From assembly GCF_009812055.1 (NCBI RefSeq), contig NZ_WQNH01000042.1, positions 1 to 64,000 of the forward strand: a stretch of DNA of 64,000 nucleotides. Reading direction: 5' to 3'. A model generated the notes under the pieces. It had not been told where the DNA came from. It saw only the letters and a list, made by a program, of their open reading frames with translations, and made no database searches. Made by a program: the position numbers and the translations under genes. The DNA is from Chelativorans xinjiangensis. GTDB lineage: Bacteria > Pseudomonadota > Alphaproteobacteria > Rhizobiales > Rhizobiaceae. Shown here one piece after another: positions 17,273 to 27,105 of this stretch (position 1 is its first letter; every line of letters starts with the position of its first letter).

Positions 17273-18193
17273 TCAGTGAGAATTTGTTGTGCTTCTGGCT
17301 GCCGTAAGCTTTCCAGCCGCAACGTCCAGAAACGCCCACGCCCCCACAAGGGTGGCAAGTGGCTCCTTGTCATGGCCCAACGGCAATCCACCGAGAATCG
17401 GAACATCCAATTGGCCAAGATGCTCCCGCAGCAGATCGATGATTGTGAACTCGCCTGTAAGCTCGAAGCCCGTGAATCGACCGACGGCAACCCCCGCCAA
17501 GCCTTCCAGGTGGCCAGCCTTGCGGAGCATTGTCAACTGCCGGTCGACCTGGCCCAGACGGGAGTTCACCGCTTCCACCAGAAGAATAGCTCCCTTCAGG
17601 CTTGGCAATGCCCAGCCCGCGGCCGTCGCGAGCATGTCGAGATTGCCCCCGATAAGCCGGCCCCGCGCGCGCCCTTCCGTCGTTAGAGCGGATGTCGGCT
17701 CCTCCGCGCGGGACTGGATCACGATGTCGTCGGACCCCATCAGAATATTTTGCATAAAGGCGCGGCAGGGCTCCCAAAGGGTCACTGCTCCGTGCACGCC
17801 GATCAGCCCACACTGCTTCCAAAGCATCAGATGCAGGATGGTGATGTCGCTGAAGCCGACGAGGAGCTTCGGATCGCGTCGAACGGCGTCGAAGTCGAGC
17901 CGGTCGGCGATCCGGTAGGAGCCCTTGCCGCCGCGTGTGGCAATAATCCCCCGCACCTCGGGGGCCCGGAGCGCATCGTTGAGGTCGGCGAGGCGCTCTT
18001 CATCGGTGCCGGCGAAACGGGCGAAGCTGGAAAAGGCGTGTGCGCCGAACCCCACCTTGAGGCCCCAGCTCTCCAGCAACTCGGCACGCCGGAGAATCTG
18101 GTCCTTCTCAGGCGTGCTTGCGGGAGAGACGAAACGGACCGTGTCACCCGGTTTCAGCCTTGGCGGCATCACGGCAATCACGCTCGGCTCCAT
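17273..18193 (-). CDS. S66-family LD-carboxypeptidase (LdcA/MccF type)
   Basis: A 306-residue serine peptidase. The catalytic triad of the S66 family is visible: Ser115 in VGFSDIT, Glu207 in LLVEAVNSR and His274 in LPLGHDKEP. RGGKGSYRI near 88-95 is also typical. LdcA enzymes trim tetrapeptides during murein recycling; the related MccF enzymes inactivate microcin C-type antibiotics. There is no signal peptide, so it is cytoplasmic. It starts 3 bases after the stop of an ABC-2 permease, so it is the last gene of a three-gene transcript with that exporter. Which of the two roles applies cannot be settled from sequence. Confidence 0.85.
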   Translation of the reverse strand: MEPSVIAVMPPRLKPGDTVRFVSPASTPEKDQILRRAELLESWGLKVGFGAHAFSSFARFAGTDEERLADLNDALRAPEVRGIIATRGGKGSYRIADRLDFDAVRRDPKLLVGFSDITILHLMLWKQCGLIGVHGAVTLWEPCRAFMQNILMGSDDIVIQSRAEEPTSALTTEGRARGRLIGGNLDMLATAAGWALPSLKGAILLVEAVNSRLGQVDRQLTMLRKAGHLEGLAGVAVGRFTGFELTGEFTIIDLLREHLGQLDVPILGGLPLGHDKEPLATLVGAWAFLDVAAGKLTAARSTTNSH

Positions 18194-18196
18194 CCC

Positions 18197-18954
<758 letters not shown>

Positions 18955-18958
<4 letters not shown>

Positions 18959-19884
18959 CGTGTTTCCTCCACCAGGGTGACGAAGATGTCCTCAAGCGAG
19001 CTCTGCTCGGTGTCGAGGTCCTTGATCGAGATTCCCGCCCGGTTGAGGTCGGCAAGCAGCGAGCCGATGCCTGTGCGCTCGGCCTGCGTGTCGTAGCGGT
19101 AGACGAGGCGCTCGCCGCCGTTTTCCAGATCGAGGTCGTAGCGGCCGAGCGCTTCGGGGAGCGTTTCCAGAACGTCGTTCAGGTCAAGCGTGAGCTGCTT
19201 CTTGCCGAGCTTGCGCATCAGCTCCTTCTTCTCCTCCACCAGGATCAGCCGGCCCTTGTTGATCACGCCCACCCGGTCGGCGATCTCCTCCGCCTCCTCG
19301 ATATAGTGGGTGGTGAGGATGATGGTCACGCCGCCCTCCTCGCGCAGCCGCCGCACGAGCTGCCACATGTCCTTGCGCAATTCCACGTCGACGCCCGCCG
19401 TCGGCTCGTCGAGGAACAGGATCTTCGGCTCGTGCGCCAGGGCCTTGGCGATCATGACGCGCCGCTTCATGCCGCCGGAAAGCTCGAGGATCTTGTTGTC
19501 TTTCTTGTCCCACAGGGTGAGATCCCTGAGAAGCTGCTCGATGAGTTCGGGCTTCGGCTTCTTGCCGAACAGGCCGCGGCTGTAGCTCACCGTGTCCCAC
19601 ACGGTCTCGAAGGTCTCCACGTGCAGTTCCTGCGGCACCAGCCCGATGAGTTCCCGCGCGGCACGGAACTCGCTGATGATGTCGTGGCCCTGCACGCTGA
19701 CCTTGCCGTTGGTCGGATTGACGATGCCGCAGACGATGGAGATCAGCGTCGTCTTGCCGGCGCCGTTGGGGCCGAGCAGGGCGAGGATCTCGCCGTTGCG
19801 GATGTCGAGGTCGACCTCCTGCAGGGCTGCAAGACCCGAATCGTAAACTTTGGAAAGCTTGGAAATGGAGATCGCGTGCTGCAT
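18955..19884 (-). CDS. ABC-2 type transporter ATP-binding protein
   Basis: The ATPase of an ABC-2 exporter, 309 residues. Walker A is GPNGAGKTT (38-46), the signature [15 protein letters not shown], and Walker [13 protein letters not shown], with a C-terminal domain typical of drug/polysaccharide exporters ([16 protein letters not shown]). The start at 19884 ([17 protein letters not shown]) is chosen; the frame extends to 20031 but the extra 49 residues are Arg-rich and non-homologous. It overlaps the permease by 4 bases. Confidence 0.9.
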
Positions 19885-20064
19885 GGAAGACCGTCGATGT
19901 GGCTGGGGAATGGAACGGCACTCGATACGCGCCATGGTGCGGCACACTGAGCGGCACCGGAAGCCAAAGCCGGTCTCATATAGGCCACTTGGCCTCCGGT
20001 TGCCATACCGGCGTTTCGGAGAGGGTGACATCTCCTGACACGGCCGCCGCAGCGGCCCGCAAAA

Positions 20065-20352
20065 TCAATCGTTTGCCGGGTCCAACTCGGCGATCAGCGC
20101 AAGCTGCGCGCACTTGAAGACCGCATAGAGCGCGGGCAGGCCGATCAGCACGGCCACCACCTCCGTCCCCATTGCGCCAAGGCCGAGGAGCCCGGAGAGC
20201 GCCCATACGCTTGCTCCCCAGCCGGCGAACACTTCGGTGGCGATGAAGAGCGTCACGGACACGAAACCGACGGCGCGCATCAGGGTCCATCTACGGGTGG
20301 AACGGGCAGGGCCGGTCGTGTCGCCGGCGGAAGCGGGAGCGCTTTGAGACAT
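20065..20352 (-). CDS. Small membrane protein, function unknown
   Basis: A 95-residue protein with a polar N terminus (MSQSAPASAGDTTGPARS) and two or three hydrophobic helices (about residues 25-45 and 50-88). I do not recognise the family. It lies 180 bases upstream of the ABC ATPase on the same strand. The start ATG at 20352 lies close beside repeat copy A1, which covers its likely promoter region. Confidence 0.55.
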   Translation of the reverse strand: MSQSAPASAGDTTGPARSTRRWTLMRAVGFVSVTLFIATEVFAGWGASVWALSGLLGLGAMGTEVVAVLIGLPALYAVFKCAQLALIAELDPAND

Positions 20353-20389
20353 GAGAGTGGTTCCGAATACGGGGCAACGCGCGAAAAGC

Positions 20390-20511
20390 CAGTGGTGCGA
20401 TCCCTGACAGATGGTACCCCTCTGTCAGGGCAAATCGCCCCACCAGATCAATAGCTTGTGGGCTGACTTATCCAAAGAGGTGGGTACCATCCGTTTGGAT
20501 CAGACCACTAG
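20390..20511 (+). repeat. Palindromic element family A, copy A1
   Basis: About 122 bases, ending in CCACTAG. It contains two hairpins, one around the CTGACAGATGG core (20403-20430) and one around 20471-20497, joined by a linker containing AGCTTGTGGGCTGACTT. It matches copy A3 (43692-43817) closely and copy A2 (34841-34956) in reverse. A1 is the most decayed copy: its hairpin arms have mismatches. It lies between the small membrane protein gene and fabD. Confidence 0.85.
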
Positions 20512-20637
20512 CGGACCGAATTGTGGAGTTTTCGTGTCCGCCGCCGGCGCAGACACCGGCAAAAGGCTTGACGCGGCTTGGCTGTTGCGCCACCACGTGC
20601 GCCCCAACGGGCAATCAAGACGTGGGAGTAGCCGGCA

Positions 20638-21579
20638 ATGAGCATCGCCTTCACTTTTCCCGGCCAGGGCAGCCAGGCGGTCGGCATGGGACGCGATCTG
20701 GCAGAAGCTTTTCCGGAAGCGCGCGCGGTCTTCGACGAGGTGGACGAGGCGCTCTCCCAAAGGCTTTCCAAGGTCATGTGGGAAGGGCCGGAAGACGAAT
20801 TGACGCTGACAGCCAACGCCCAGCCCGCTCTGATGGCCGTCTCCATGGCGACTATCCGCGTGATGGAGAAGGGCGGCCTGTCGCTGAAAGACAAGGTCGC
20901 CTATGTCGCCGGCCATTCGCTGGGCGAATATTCGGCCCTTTGCGCGGCCGGCACCTTCAGCCTTGCCGACACGGCCCGCCTCCTGCGCATCCGCGGCAAC
21001 GCCATGCAGGCCGCCGTCCCGGTGGGCGAGGGCGCCATGGCGGCCATCATCGGCCTTGAGACGGGTGATGTCGAGGCGATCTGCACGGAAGCCGGAAAGG
21101 GCTCCGTCTGTCAGGTCGCCAACGACAATGGCGGCGGCCAGCTTGTCATCTCCGGCGCCGCGCCCGCCGTGGAGGAGGCCGCCAGGCTTGCCACCGACAG
21201 GGGGGCCAGGCGCGCCATCATGCTGCCGGTCTCCGCCCCCTTCCACTCCGCCCTCATGGCGCCTGCCGCCGAGCGCATGCGCGAAGCCCTGGCCGACGTG
21301 GCCAAGGGCGCCCCTGCCGTGCCGGTCCTCGCCAATGTCACGGTCAGTCCGCTCAGCGATCCCGACGAGATCGCCGCCCGCCTGGTCGAGCAGGTCACGG
21401 GCCGTGTGCGCTGGCGCGAGACGGTGGAGTGGTTCGGTGAGAACGGCGTCGGCACGCTCTACGAGATCGGCTCGGGCAGGGTGCTGACCGGCCTTGCCCG
21501 CCGCATCAACCGGGATCTCGAGGCGATCGCGGTCAATGCGCCGGTGGATATAGACGCGGCGATCAAGGCGCTCGCCTGA
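20638..21579 (+). CDS. fabD: Malonyl-CoA:ACP transacylase
   Basis: Loads malonyl groups onto acyl carrier protein for fatty acid elongation. It has 313 residues. GQGSQAVGMG (9-18) and the nucleophile motif GHSLGEYSAL are present, with the catalytic His in VSAPFHSALM. The start at 20638 follows a GGGAG ribosome site. It is first gene of fabD-fabG-acpP-fabF, the standard type II fatty acid synthesis cluster; 47 bases separate it from fabG. Confidence 0.96.
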   Translation: MSIAFTFPGQGSQAVGMGRDLAEAFPEARAVFDEVDEALSQRLSKVMWEGPEDELTLTANAQPALMAVSMATIRVMEKGGLSLKDKVAYVAGHSLGEYSALCAAGTFSLADTARLLRIRGNAMQAAVPVGEGAMAAIIGLETGDVEAICTEAGKGSVCQVANDNGGGQLVISGAAPAVEEAARLATDRGARRAIMLPVSAPFHSALMAPAAERMREALADVAKGAPAVPVLANVTVSPLSDPDEIAARLVEQVTGRVRWRETVEWFGENGVGTLYEIGSGRVLTGLARRINRDLEAIAVNAPVDIDAAIKALA

Positions 21580-21626
21580 GCGTTGTGGTAGGAATTTCCC
21601 GAGCAGATTCGAAAAAGGATCAGGTC

Positions 21627-22364
21627 ATGTTCGATCTCAGTGGCCGCAAGGCGCTCATCACCGGAGCATCCGGCGGCATCGGCGAGGCCGTTGCCCGTGC
21701 TCTTCACGCACAGGGCGCCATCGTCGGCCTGCACGGCACACGCGTCGAGAAGCTGGAGAGCCTTGCAGGCGAGCTTGGGGAGCGCACGAAGGTTTTTCCC
21801 GCCAACCTGTCCGACCGCAACGAAGTCAAGGCCATGGCCGCAAAAGCGGAATCGGAGCTTGAAGGCGTCGACATCCTCGTCAACAATGCCGGCATCACCC
21901 GCGACGGCCTGTTCGTGCGCATGAGCGACGAGGACTGGGACGCGGTGCTGGAGGTCAACCTCACCTCCGCCTTCCGCCTCACGCGCGAGCTTACCCACCC
22001 CATGATGCGCCGCCGCTTCGGCCGCATCGTCAACATCTCGTCCGTGGTCGGCGTCACCGGCAACCCCGGCCAAGCCAACTACTGCGCCTCCAAGGCCGGT
22101 CTCATCGGCTTTTCCAAATCGCTGGCCCAGGAGATCGCCACCCGCAACGTCACCGTCAACTGCGTTGCCCCCGGCTTCATCGAATCGGCCATGACCGAGA
22201 AGCTGAACGAGAAGCAGCGCGACGCGATCATGGGTGTCATTCCCATGAAGCGCATGGGCTCCGGCGAGGAGATCGCCTCCGCGGTCGTCTATCTGGCTTC
22301 CGCGGAAGCCGGCTACGTAACCGGCCAGACGATCCATGTGAACGGCGGTATGGTGATGATCTGA
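21627..22364 (+). CDS. fabG: 3-oxoacyl-ACP reductase
   Basis: NADPH-dependent reduction of 3-oxoacyl-ACP, 245 residues, SDR fold. It has the cofactor motif TGASGGIGEA, NNAGIT, catalytic Ser in NISSVVGVTG, and Tyr-x3-Lys in NYCASKAG. The C-terminal GQTIHVNGGMVMI is the standard FabG ending. The ATG at 21627 is preceded by AAAAGGAT; an upstream in-frame GTG at 21585 adds a non-homologous stretch. Confidence 0.96.
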   Translation: MFDLSGRKALITGASGGIGEAVARALHAQGAIVGLHGTRVEKLESLAGELGERTKVFPANLSDRNEVKAMAAKAESELEGVDILVNNAGITRDGLFVRMSDEDWDAVLEVNLTSAFRLTRELTHPMMRRRFGRIVNISSVVGVTGNPGQANYCASKAGLIGFSKSLAQEIATRNVTVNCVAPGFIESAMTEKLNEKQRDAIMGVIPMKRMGSGEEIASAVVYLASAEAGYVTGQTIHVNGGMVMI

Positions 22365-22492
22365 CGGAGCAGCTTGGCGCGTGCCCTGCATCGTGATATG
22401 GCGCGCGCGGTACGGCTGGCTGTCTATAAAGAAGGCGAGGACGGCTGGTGAAGGGCGAGAAAGCCGTTGATCCGGTCATCTTTTCAGCTTGA

Positions 22493-22514
22493 TTAGCGGC
22501 AAGCCTGCCGCTAA
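22493..22514 (+). promoter_or_regulatory. Hairpin in the acpP leader
   Basis: TTAGCGGCA and TGCCGCTAA form a perfect 9-bp stem with a four-base loop, ending 36 bases before acpP. There is no T-tract. It could cap or process the abundant acpP mRNA, or attenuate read-through from fabG. The structure is seen; the role is inferred. Confidence 0.45.
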
Positions 22515-22550
22515 CGAAGACCGGAAATTCATGAAGTCGAGGGTTCCCAC

Positions 22551-22787
22551 ATGAGCGATACTGCAGAACGCGTCAAGAAAATCGTTGTCGAGCATCTTGG
22601 CGTCGACGCCGAAAAGGTCATCGAACAGGCCAGCTTCATCGACGATCTCGGCGCGGACAGCCTCGACACCGTCGAACTGGTGATGGCTTTCGAGGAAGAG
22701 TTCGGCGTCGAAATTCCTGATGATGCGGCCGAGACGATTCTCACCGTCGGTGACGCGGTGAAGTACATCGACAAGGCGACTGCCTGA
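22551..22787 (+). CDS. acpP: Acyl carrier protein
   Basis: A 78-residue acidic carrier of fatty acyl chains. The phosphopantetheine attachment site is Ser37 in [15 protein letters not shown], followed by the invariant [15 protein letters not shown]. It lies 186 bases after fabG and 57 bases before fabF. That spacing and its own leader hairpin suggest a separate promoter, as expected for a highly expressed protein. Confidence 0.98.
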   Translation: MSDTAERVKKIVVEHLGVDAEKVIEQASFIDDLGADSLDTVELVMAFEEEFGVEIPDDAAETILTVGDAVKYIDKATA

Positions 22788-22844
22788 CGCCGGCGTGCCC
22801 GGCTCCCGGCTGAAACTGCCACAATGGCGGGACATTCCGTAAAA

Positions 22845-24101
22845 ATGAGACGCGTCGTCGTCACCGGTATCGGGCTCCTCTCGCCGCTTGGCCTCGGCGC
22901 CGAGCAGAGCTGGAAGAGCCTGCTTTCCGGCAAGAGCGCGGCAAGGCGTATCGACCAGTTCGAGGTCGACGACCTGCCGTGCAAGGTTGCCAACACCATC
23001 CCGCGCGAGGGGGAGGGGGCGTTCGATCCGGACGCCTTCCTGGAGCCGCGCGAGCAGCGCAAGGTCGGCGATTTCATCATCTACGGCATCGCCGCCGCCG
23101 ACCAGGCGCTGGCCGATTCGGGTTGGGAACCGAAAACCGAAGCCGACCGCTACGCCACCGGCGTCATGATCGGTTCCGGCATCGGCGGCATCGAGGGCAT
23201 CGCCGAGAACGCGCTCATTCTGCGTGATCGTGGCCCCCGGCGCATCAGTCCGTTCTTCATTCCCGGCAATATCATCAATCTGGTTTCCGGCCAGGTGTCG
23301 ATCCGCCATCGCTTGAAGGGGCCGAACCACGCCGTGGTCACCGCGTGCTCCACCGGCGCTCACGCTATCGGCGACGCATCGCGCCTCATCATGCTGGGCG
23401 ATGCCGACGTGATGCTCGCCGGCGGCACCGAATCGCCCGTCACCCGCCTGTCGATCGCCGGCTTCTCCGCCTGCAAGGCGCTTTCCACCCGCTTCAACGA
23501 TACGCCCGAAAAGGCCTCGCGCCCCTATGACCGCGACCGCGACGGTTTCGTCATGGGCGAGGGCGCCGGCGTCGTGGTGCTCGAGGAGCTGGAGCACGCC
23601 AAGGCGCGCGGCGCCAAGATCTACGCCGAGGTGGTCGGCTACGGCCTGACGGGTGACGCCTACCATATCACGGCACCCGCCGAGGACGGCGACGGTGCGT
23701 TCCGCTGCATGAGCGCGGCGGTCAAGCGTGCCGGCCTGACGCCGGCCGACGTCGATTATATCAACGCCCATGGCACCTCCACCATGGCCGACACCATCGA
23801 GCTCAAGGCCGTCGAGCGCCTGATGGGCAACGCGGCGGGCAAGGTGTCGATGTCGTCCACCAAGTCCTCTATCGGCCATCTTCTCGGGGCCGCGGGTGCC
23901 GCCGAGGCGATCTTCTCGATCCTGGCCATCAGAGACGGTGTGGCACCGCCGACCATCAATCTCGACAACCCGGAAGCCGAGACGGCGATCGACCTCGTCC
24001 CGCACAAGCCGCGCAAGCGCAGGATCGACGTGGCCTTGTCCAACTCTTTCGGCTTCGGCGGCACCAACGCCTCGCTGGCGTTCCGGCGCTTCGAAGCCTG
24101 A
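22845..24101 (+). CDS. fabF: 3-oxoacyl-ACP synthase II
   Basis: Condensing enzyme that extends acyl-ACP with malonyl-ACP, 418 residues. The active-site Cys168 is in VVTACSTGAHAIG, with catalytic histidines in INAHGTSTMADTIE and SSIGHLLGAAGAAE, and the C-terminal NSFGFGGTNASL loop. The start at 22845 (MRRVVVTGIG) matches the family; an upstream in-frame ATG at 22824 adds seven residues. Confidence 0.96.
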   Translation: MRRVVVTGIGLLSPLGLGAEQSWKSLLSGKSAARRIDQFEVDDLPCKVANTIPREGEGAFDPDAFLEPREQRKVGDFIIYGIAAADQALADSGWEPKTEADRYATGVMIGSGIGGIEGIAENALILRDRGPRRISPFFIPGNIINLVSGQVSIRHRLKGPNHAVVTACSTGAHAIGDASRLIMLGDADVMLAGGTESPVTRLSIAGFSACKALSTRFNDTPEKASRPYDRDRDGFVMGEGAGVVVLEELEHAKARGAKIYAEVVGYGLTGDAYHITAPAEDGDGAFRCMSAAVKRAGLTPADVDYINAHGTSTMADTIELKAVERLMGNAAGKVSMSSTKSSIGHLLGAAGAAEAIFSILAIRDGVAPPTINLDNPEAETAIDLVPHKPRKRRIDVALSNSFGFGGTNASLAFRRFEA

Positions 24102-24203
24102 TCGCGCGTGCGATCGGCGCTTTGACGCCGGAAATTTGACGCTATTGTGCCTCACTTTGTGGCGATGAATCCGCTGATCGCGGGAGAGGAGACGGCTGAC
24201 GCG

Positions 24204-25388
24204 ATGACGGAAGAATCGGACAATTTCGGCAGAAGGTCGGAGCAGGCGGCAAGGCCGCTCGCCGCCAGGTCGGCGCGCGAGGCACTGCGCCCCGAGGCGG
24301 GAACGCCGCCTCCGCCCAAGCGCTCGCGCCAGTCGCGCAATCAGTTTGTCGTGTTTCTGAATTTCGTCGTTTCCTCCGTCGTCTTCCTGGTGATCGTCAC
24401 CGGCGTCGTCCTCTATCTCGGCAAGCGCGAGTTCGAGGGCCCGGGACCGTCGACGGCGGCCGAGACGATCCTCATTCGGCCCAATACCGGCGTGCGCGAG
24501 ATCGCCGAGATGCTGGAGCGCCAGGGCCTCATCAGCGACCAGCGCATCTTCCTCATCGGCCTGCGCGTGCATGGCGCCGACGCCAGCCTCAAGGCCGGCG
24601 AATACGAGATCAAGGCCGGCGCTTCCATGGCCGAGATCATGGAGCTTCTGGAGAGCGGCAAGTCCGTGCTCTATTCGCTCACCATCCCCGAGGGCCACAC
24701 GGTCGCCCAGGTGTTCAAGGCGGTGGCCGCAACCCAGGAACTCTCGGGCGACATGCCCGAGGAAACGCCTCCCGAGGGAAGCCTCGCCGCCGATACGCTG
24801 CGCTTCACCCGCGGCATGCCGCGCAGGGATGTTATCGCCAAGCTGAGGGCCCAGCAGGACGAGCTGGTCCAGAGCATCTGGGAGAGGCGCGCCGAGGACC
24901 ATCCGCTGCAGAACATCGACGAATTCGTGACGCTGGCCTCCATCGTCGAGAGGGAGACGGGGCAGGCCGACGAGCGCTCGCGCGTGGCGGCCGTCTTCCT
25001 CAACCGGCTGGAGCGGGGCATGCGCCTGCAGTCCGACCCCACGGTCATCTATGGGCTGTTCGGCGGCGAGGGCAAGCCGGCCGACCGCCCCATCTACCGC
25101 TCCGACCTTGCCAAGGAAACGCCCTACAACACCTATCTGGTCGACGGCCTGCCGCCGACACCGATCGCCAATCCGGGCCGCGCCGCGCTCGAGGCGGTGG
25201 CCAATCCGTCGCAGACGGACGAACTTTACTTCGTCGCCGACGGCTCGGGCGGGCACGTCTTCGCCACGACACTCGAAGAGCACAACGAGAACGTGGCGCG
25301 CTGGCGCAAGATCGAGCGCGAGCGGAGGGCCCACGCCGAGGCGGAAGCCGCCGAGACCGATGCCCCAGAGGGCGAAGAGCGCAACTGA
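24204..25388 (+). CDS. mltG: Endolytic murein transglycosylase MltG
   Basis: Cleaves nascent glycan strands and sets their length. It has 394 residues: a cytoplasmic Pro/Arg-rich N terminus, one transmembrane helix (about 49-71), a LysM-like region, then the YceG catalytic domain with Glu249 in LASIVERETG. Later marks are AAVFLNRLERGMRLQSDPTV and the closing PTPIANPG, ELYFVADGSGGHVFATTLEE. The ATG at 24204 has a GAGGAG site upstream; in-frame starts at 24147 and 24165 are possible. The Glu-rich tail (AEAEAAETDAPEGEE) is unremarkable. Confidence 0.93.
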   Translation: MTEESDNFGRRSEQAARPLAARSAREALRPEAGTPPPPKRSRQSRNQFVVFLNFVVSSVVFLVIVTGVVLYLGKREFEGPGPSTAAETILIRPNTGVREIAEMLERQGLISDQRIFLIGLRVHGADASLKAGEYEIKAGASMAEIMELLESGKSVLYSLTIPEGHTVAQVFKAVAATQELSGDMPEETPPEGSLAADTLRFTRGMPRRDVIAKLRAQQDELVQSIWERRAEDHPLQNIDEFVTLASIVERETGQADERSRVAAVFLNRLERGMRLQSDPTVIYGLFGGEGKPADRPIYRSDLAKETPYNTYLVDGLPPTPIANPGRAALEAVANPSQTDELYFVADGSGGHVFATTLEEHNENVARWRKIERERRAHAEAEAAETDAPEGEERN

Positions 25389-25430
25389 CGCGGCCGCTCG
25401 CGGCAGGAATCGCAGGCGGTGGGGAAGAAG

Positions 25431-26318
25431 ATGGCACTACAAAGCATGACGGGCTTCGCCCGCGCCGGGCTCGACGACGAGATGGCCGCGGTCACCTGGG
25501 AGCTTCGCTCGGTCAACGGCCGCGGATTGGAGGCGCGCCTGCGCCTGCCGCCGGGCTTCGAGCGGCTGGAGCAGCCGGCCAAAGGCGCTGTTGGCAAGCG
25601 CTTCTCCCGCGGCAACATACAGGCCAGCCTTTCCGTCACGCGCGGCGAGGCATTGCGCCGCCCCGTGGTCGACGAGGCGTTCCTGGCCGAGGTGGCGAAG
25701 CTCGCCCACCGGCTGGAGCAGGAGCACGGCGCCGCCCCGGCGACGGCCGACGGCCTTCTGGCGCTGCGCGGGGTCATGGAGATGCCCGATGTCAGCGCCG
25801 ACGAAGAGGCGCGCGCACGGCTCGACGAACTCGCCCTGCGGGCGCTGGATACGGCGCTGGACGAGCTTGCGACGGCACGCCGCGAGGAGGGCGCCTCGCT
25901 CGGCGTCGTCCTGGAAGGTCACCTGGCGGCAATCGAGGCGCTCACCCTGCGGGCGGAAGCGGACGCTTCGCGTGAACCCGCCAACATCCGCGCCCGCCTC
26001 GAAGAGCAGGTACGGCTTCTCATGGACGCCGCGCCCGCCCTCGACGAGAACCGCCTGCACCAAGAAGCGGCCTTCCTCGCTACCAAGGCCGATATCCGCG
26101 AGGAAATCGACCGGCTGAAGACCCATGTCGCCTCCGCCCGTGCGCTTCTTGCCACCGGCGGTCCGGTCGGGCGCAAGCTCGATTTTCTTGCGCAGGAATT
26201 TAACCGCGAATCGAATACGTTGTGCTCCAAGTCCAATGCCGCTTCCGTGACGGCGATCGGCCTCGAACTGAAGGCGGTCGTCGACCAGTTCCGGGAGCAG
26301 GTGCAGAATCTGGAGTAG
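25431..26318 (+). CDS. yicC: YicC family protein (putative endoribonuclease)
   Basis: A 295-residue cytoplasmic protein. The YicC N-terminal domain starts QSMTGFARAG and carries WELRSVNGRGLEARLRLP; the C-terminal DUF1732 region has KLDFLAQEFNRESNTLCSKS. E. coli YicC has been reported to act as an endoribonuclease on small RNA. The ATG at 25431 is preferred over a GTG at 25419 because MALQSMTGFA is the normal family start. It lies between mltG and gmk, 6 bases before gmk, in the conserved order. Confidence 0.92.
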   Translation: MALQSMTGFARAGLDDEMAAVTWELRSVNGRGLEARLRLPPGFERLEQPAKGAVGKRFSRGNIQASLSVTRGEALRRPVVDEAFLAEVAKLAHRLEQEHGAAPATADGLLALRGVMEMPDVSADEEARARLDELALRALDTALDELATARREEGASLGVVLEGHLAAIEALTLRAEADASREPANIRARLEEQVRLLMDAAPALDENRLHQEAAFLATKADIREEIDRLKTHVASARALLATGGPVGRKLDFLAQEFNRESNTLCSKSNAASVTAIGLELKAVVDQFREQVQNLE

Positions 26319-26324
26319 CAGGCA

Positions 26325-26981
26325 ATGAAACCGGACCTTTCATCCAACGGCATCCGCCGCAGGGGCCTGATGCTTGTCCTGTCGTCGCCGTCCGGCGCCG
26401 GCAAGTCCACCATCGCCCGCACGATCCTCGAAAAGGTGCCGGGCTTCGAGCTCTCGGTCAGCGTGACCACGCGGCCGCGCCGCGGCAGCGAGATCGAGGG
26501 CGTGCACTATCACTTCAAGTCCCAGCGCGACTTCGAGATGCTGCGCGACAACGACGATCTCCTCGAGTGGGCCGAGGTCCACGGAAACCTCTACGGCACG
26601 CCGAAGAAGCCGGTCGAGGAGGCGATCGCCGAAGGCCGCGACATGCTGTTCGACATCGACTGGCAGGGCGCGGCGCAGCTGCGCGAGAAGATGCGCGGCG
26701 ATGTCGTCTCCATCTTCGTCCTGCCGCCGACGATGGACGAATTGCTGGCGCGCCTGAAGCGCCGTGCCGAGGATCCGCAGAACGTCATCGAGACGCGGCT
26801 GAAGAACGCCCGCTTCGAGATCGAGCAGTGGCGGGAATACGATTACGTCATCGTCAACGACGATCTGGACCGCGCCTTCTCAAGCGTGCGCGCCATCATC
26901 ACCGCCGAACGCCTCCGCCGCGACCGCCTGCCGGGGTTGTTCGACTTCGTGGCTGGGTTGTTGGAGGAGAAGCCGGAGTAG
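26325..26981 (+). CDS. gmk: Guanylate kinase
   Basis: Phosphorylates GMP to GDP with ATP. It has 218 residues. The P-loop [10 protein letters not shown] is near the start, the GMP-binding [19 protein letters not shown] follows, and the lid and [12 protein letters not shown] segment are intact. It ends the fabF-mltG-yicC-gmk run. The stop is followed at once by a palindromic repeat (26984-27102). Confidence 0.97.
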   Translation: MKPDLSSNGIRRRGLMLVLSSPSGAGKSTIARTILEKVPGFELSVSVTTRPRRGSEIEGVHYHFKSQRDFEMLRDNDDLLEWAEVHGNLYGTPKKPVEEAIAEGRDMLFDIDWQGAAQLREKMRGDVVSIFVLPPTMDELLARLKRRAEDPQNVIETRLKNARFEIEQWREYDYVIVNDDLDRAFSSVRAIITAERLRRDRLPGLFDFVAGLLEEKPE

Positions 26982-26983
26982 GT

Positions 26984-27102
26984 GCCCCTTTCCTTCCCCG
27001 CAAGGGCAGGGCTGTCGCATATGGAGGAGTCTTTGTTCGGCTTCGCCGGTAAAAATGACCCATATGCAATAGCCCTGTCCGCAAGGGAGAGGGGAAGGTG
27101 CC
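26984..27102. repeat. Imperfect palindromic repeat F between gmk and ksgA
   Basis: Outer arms GGTGCCCCTTTCCTTCCCCG and CGCAAGGGAGAGGGGAAGG + TGCC, and inner arms AGGGCTGTCGCATATGG and CCATATGCAATAGCCCT, flank a central 28 bases. The inner motif (CATATGCAATAGCCCTG) recurs at about 68-85 and 49435-49453, so it is a dispersed family. It fills the space between the convergent genes gmk and ksgA and may also act as a two-way terminator. Confidence 0.7.
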
Positions 27103-27105
27103 TCC

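Noticed and set aside
20411-20641. 76-codon plus-strand open frame upstream of fabD
   Set aside because: Its first part is repeat A1 translated; no ribosome site and no conserved features.
22476-25334. 952-codon minus-strand open frame
   Set aside because: Antisense to acpP, fabF and mltG, all of which have intact motifs. The translated sequence is compositionally biased and matches nothing recognisable.
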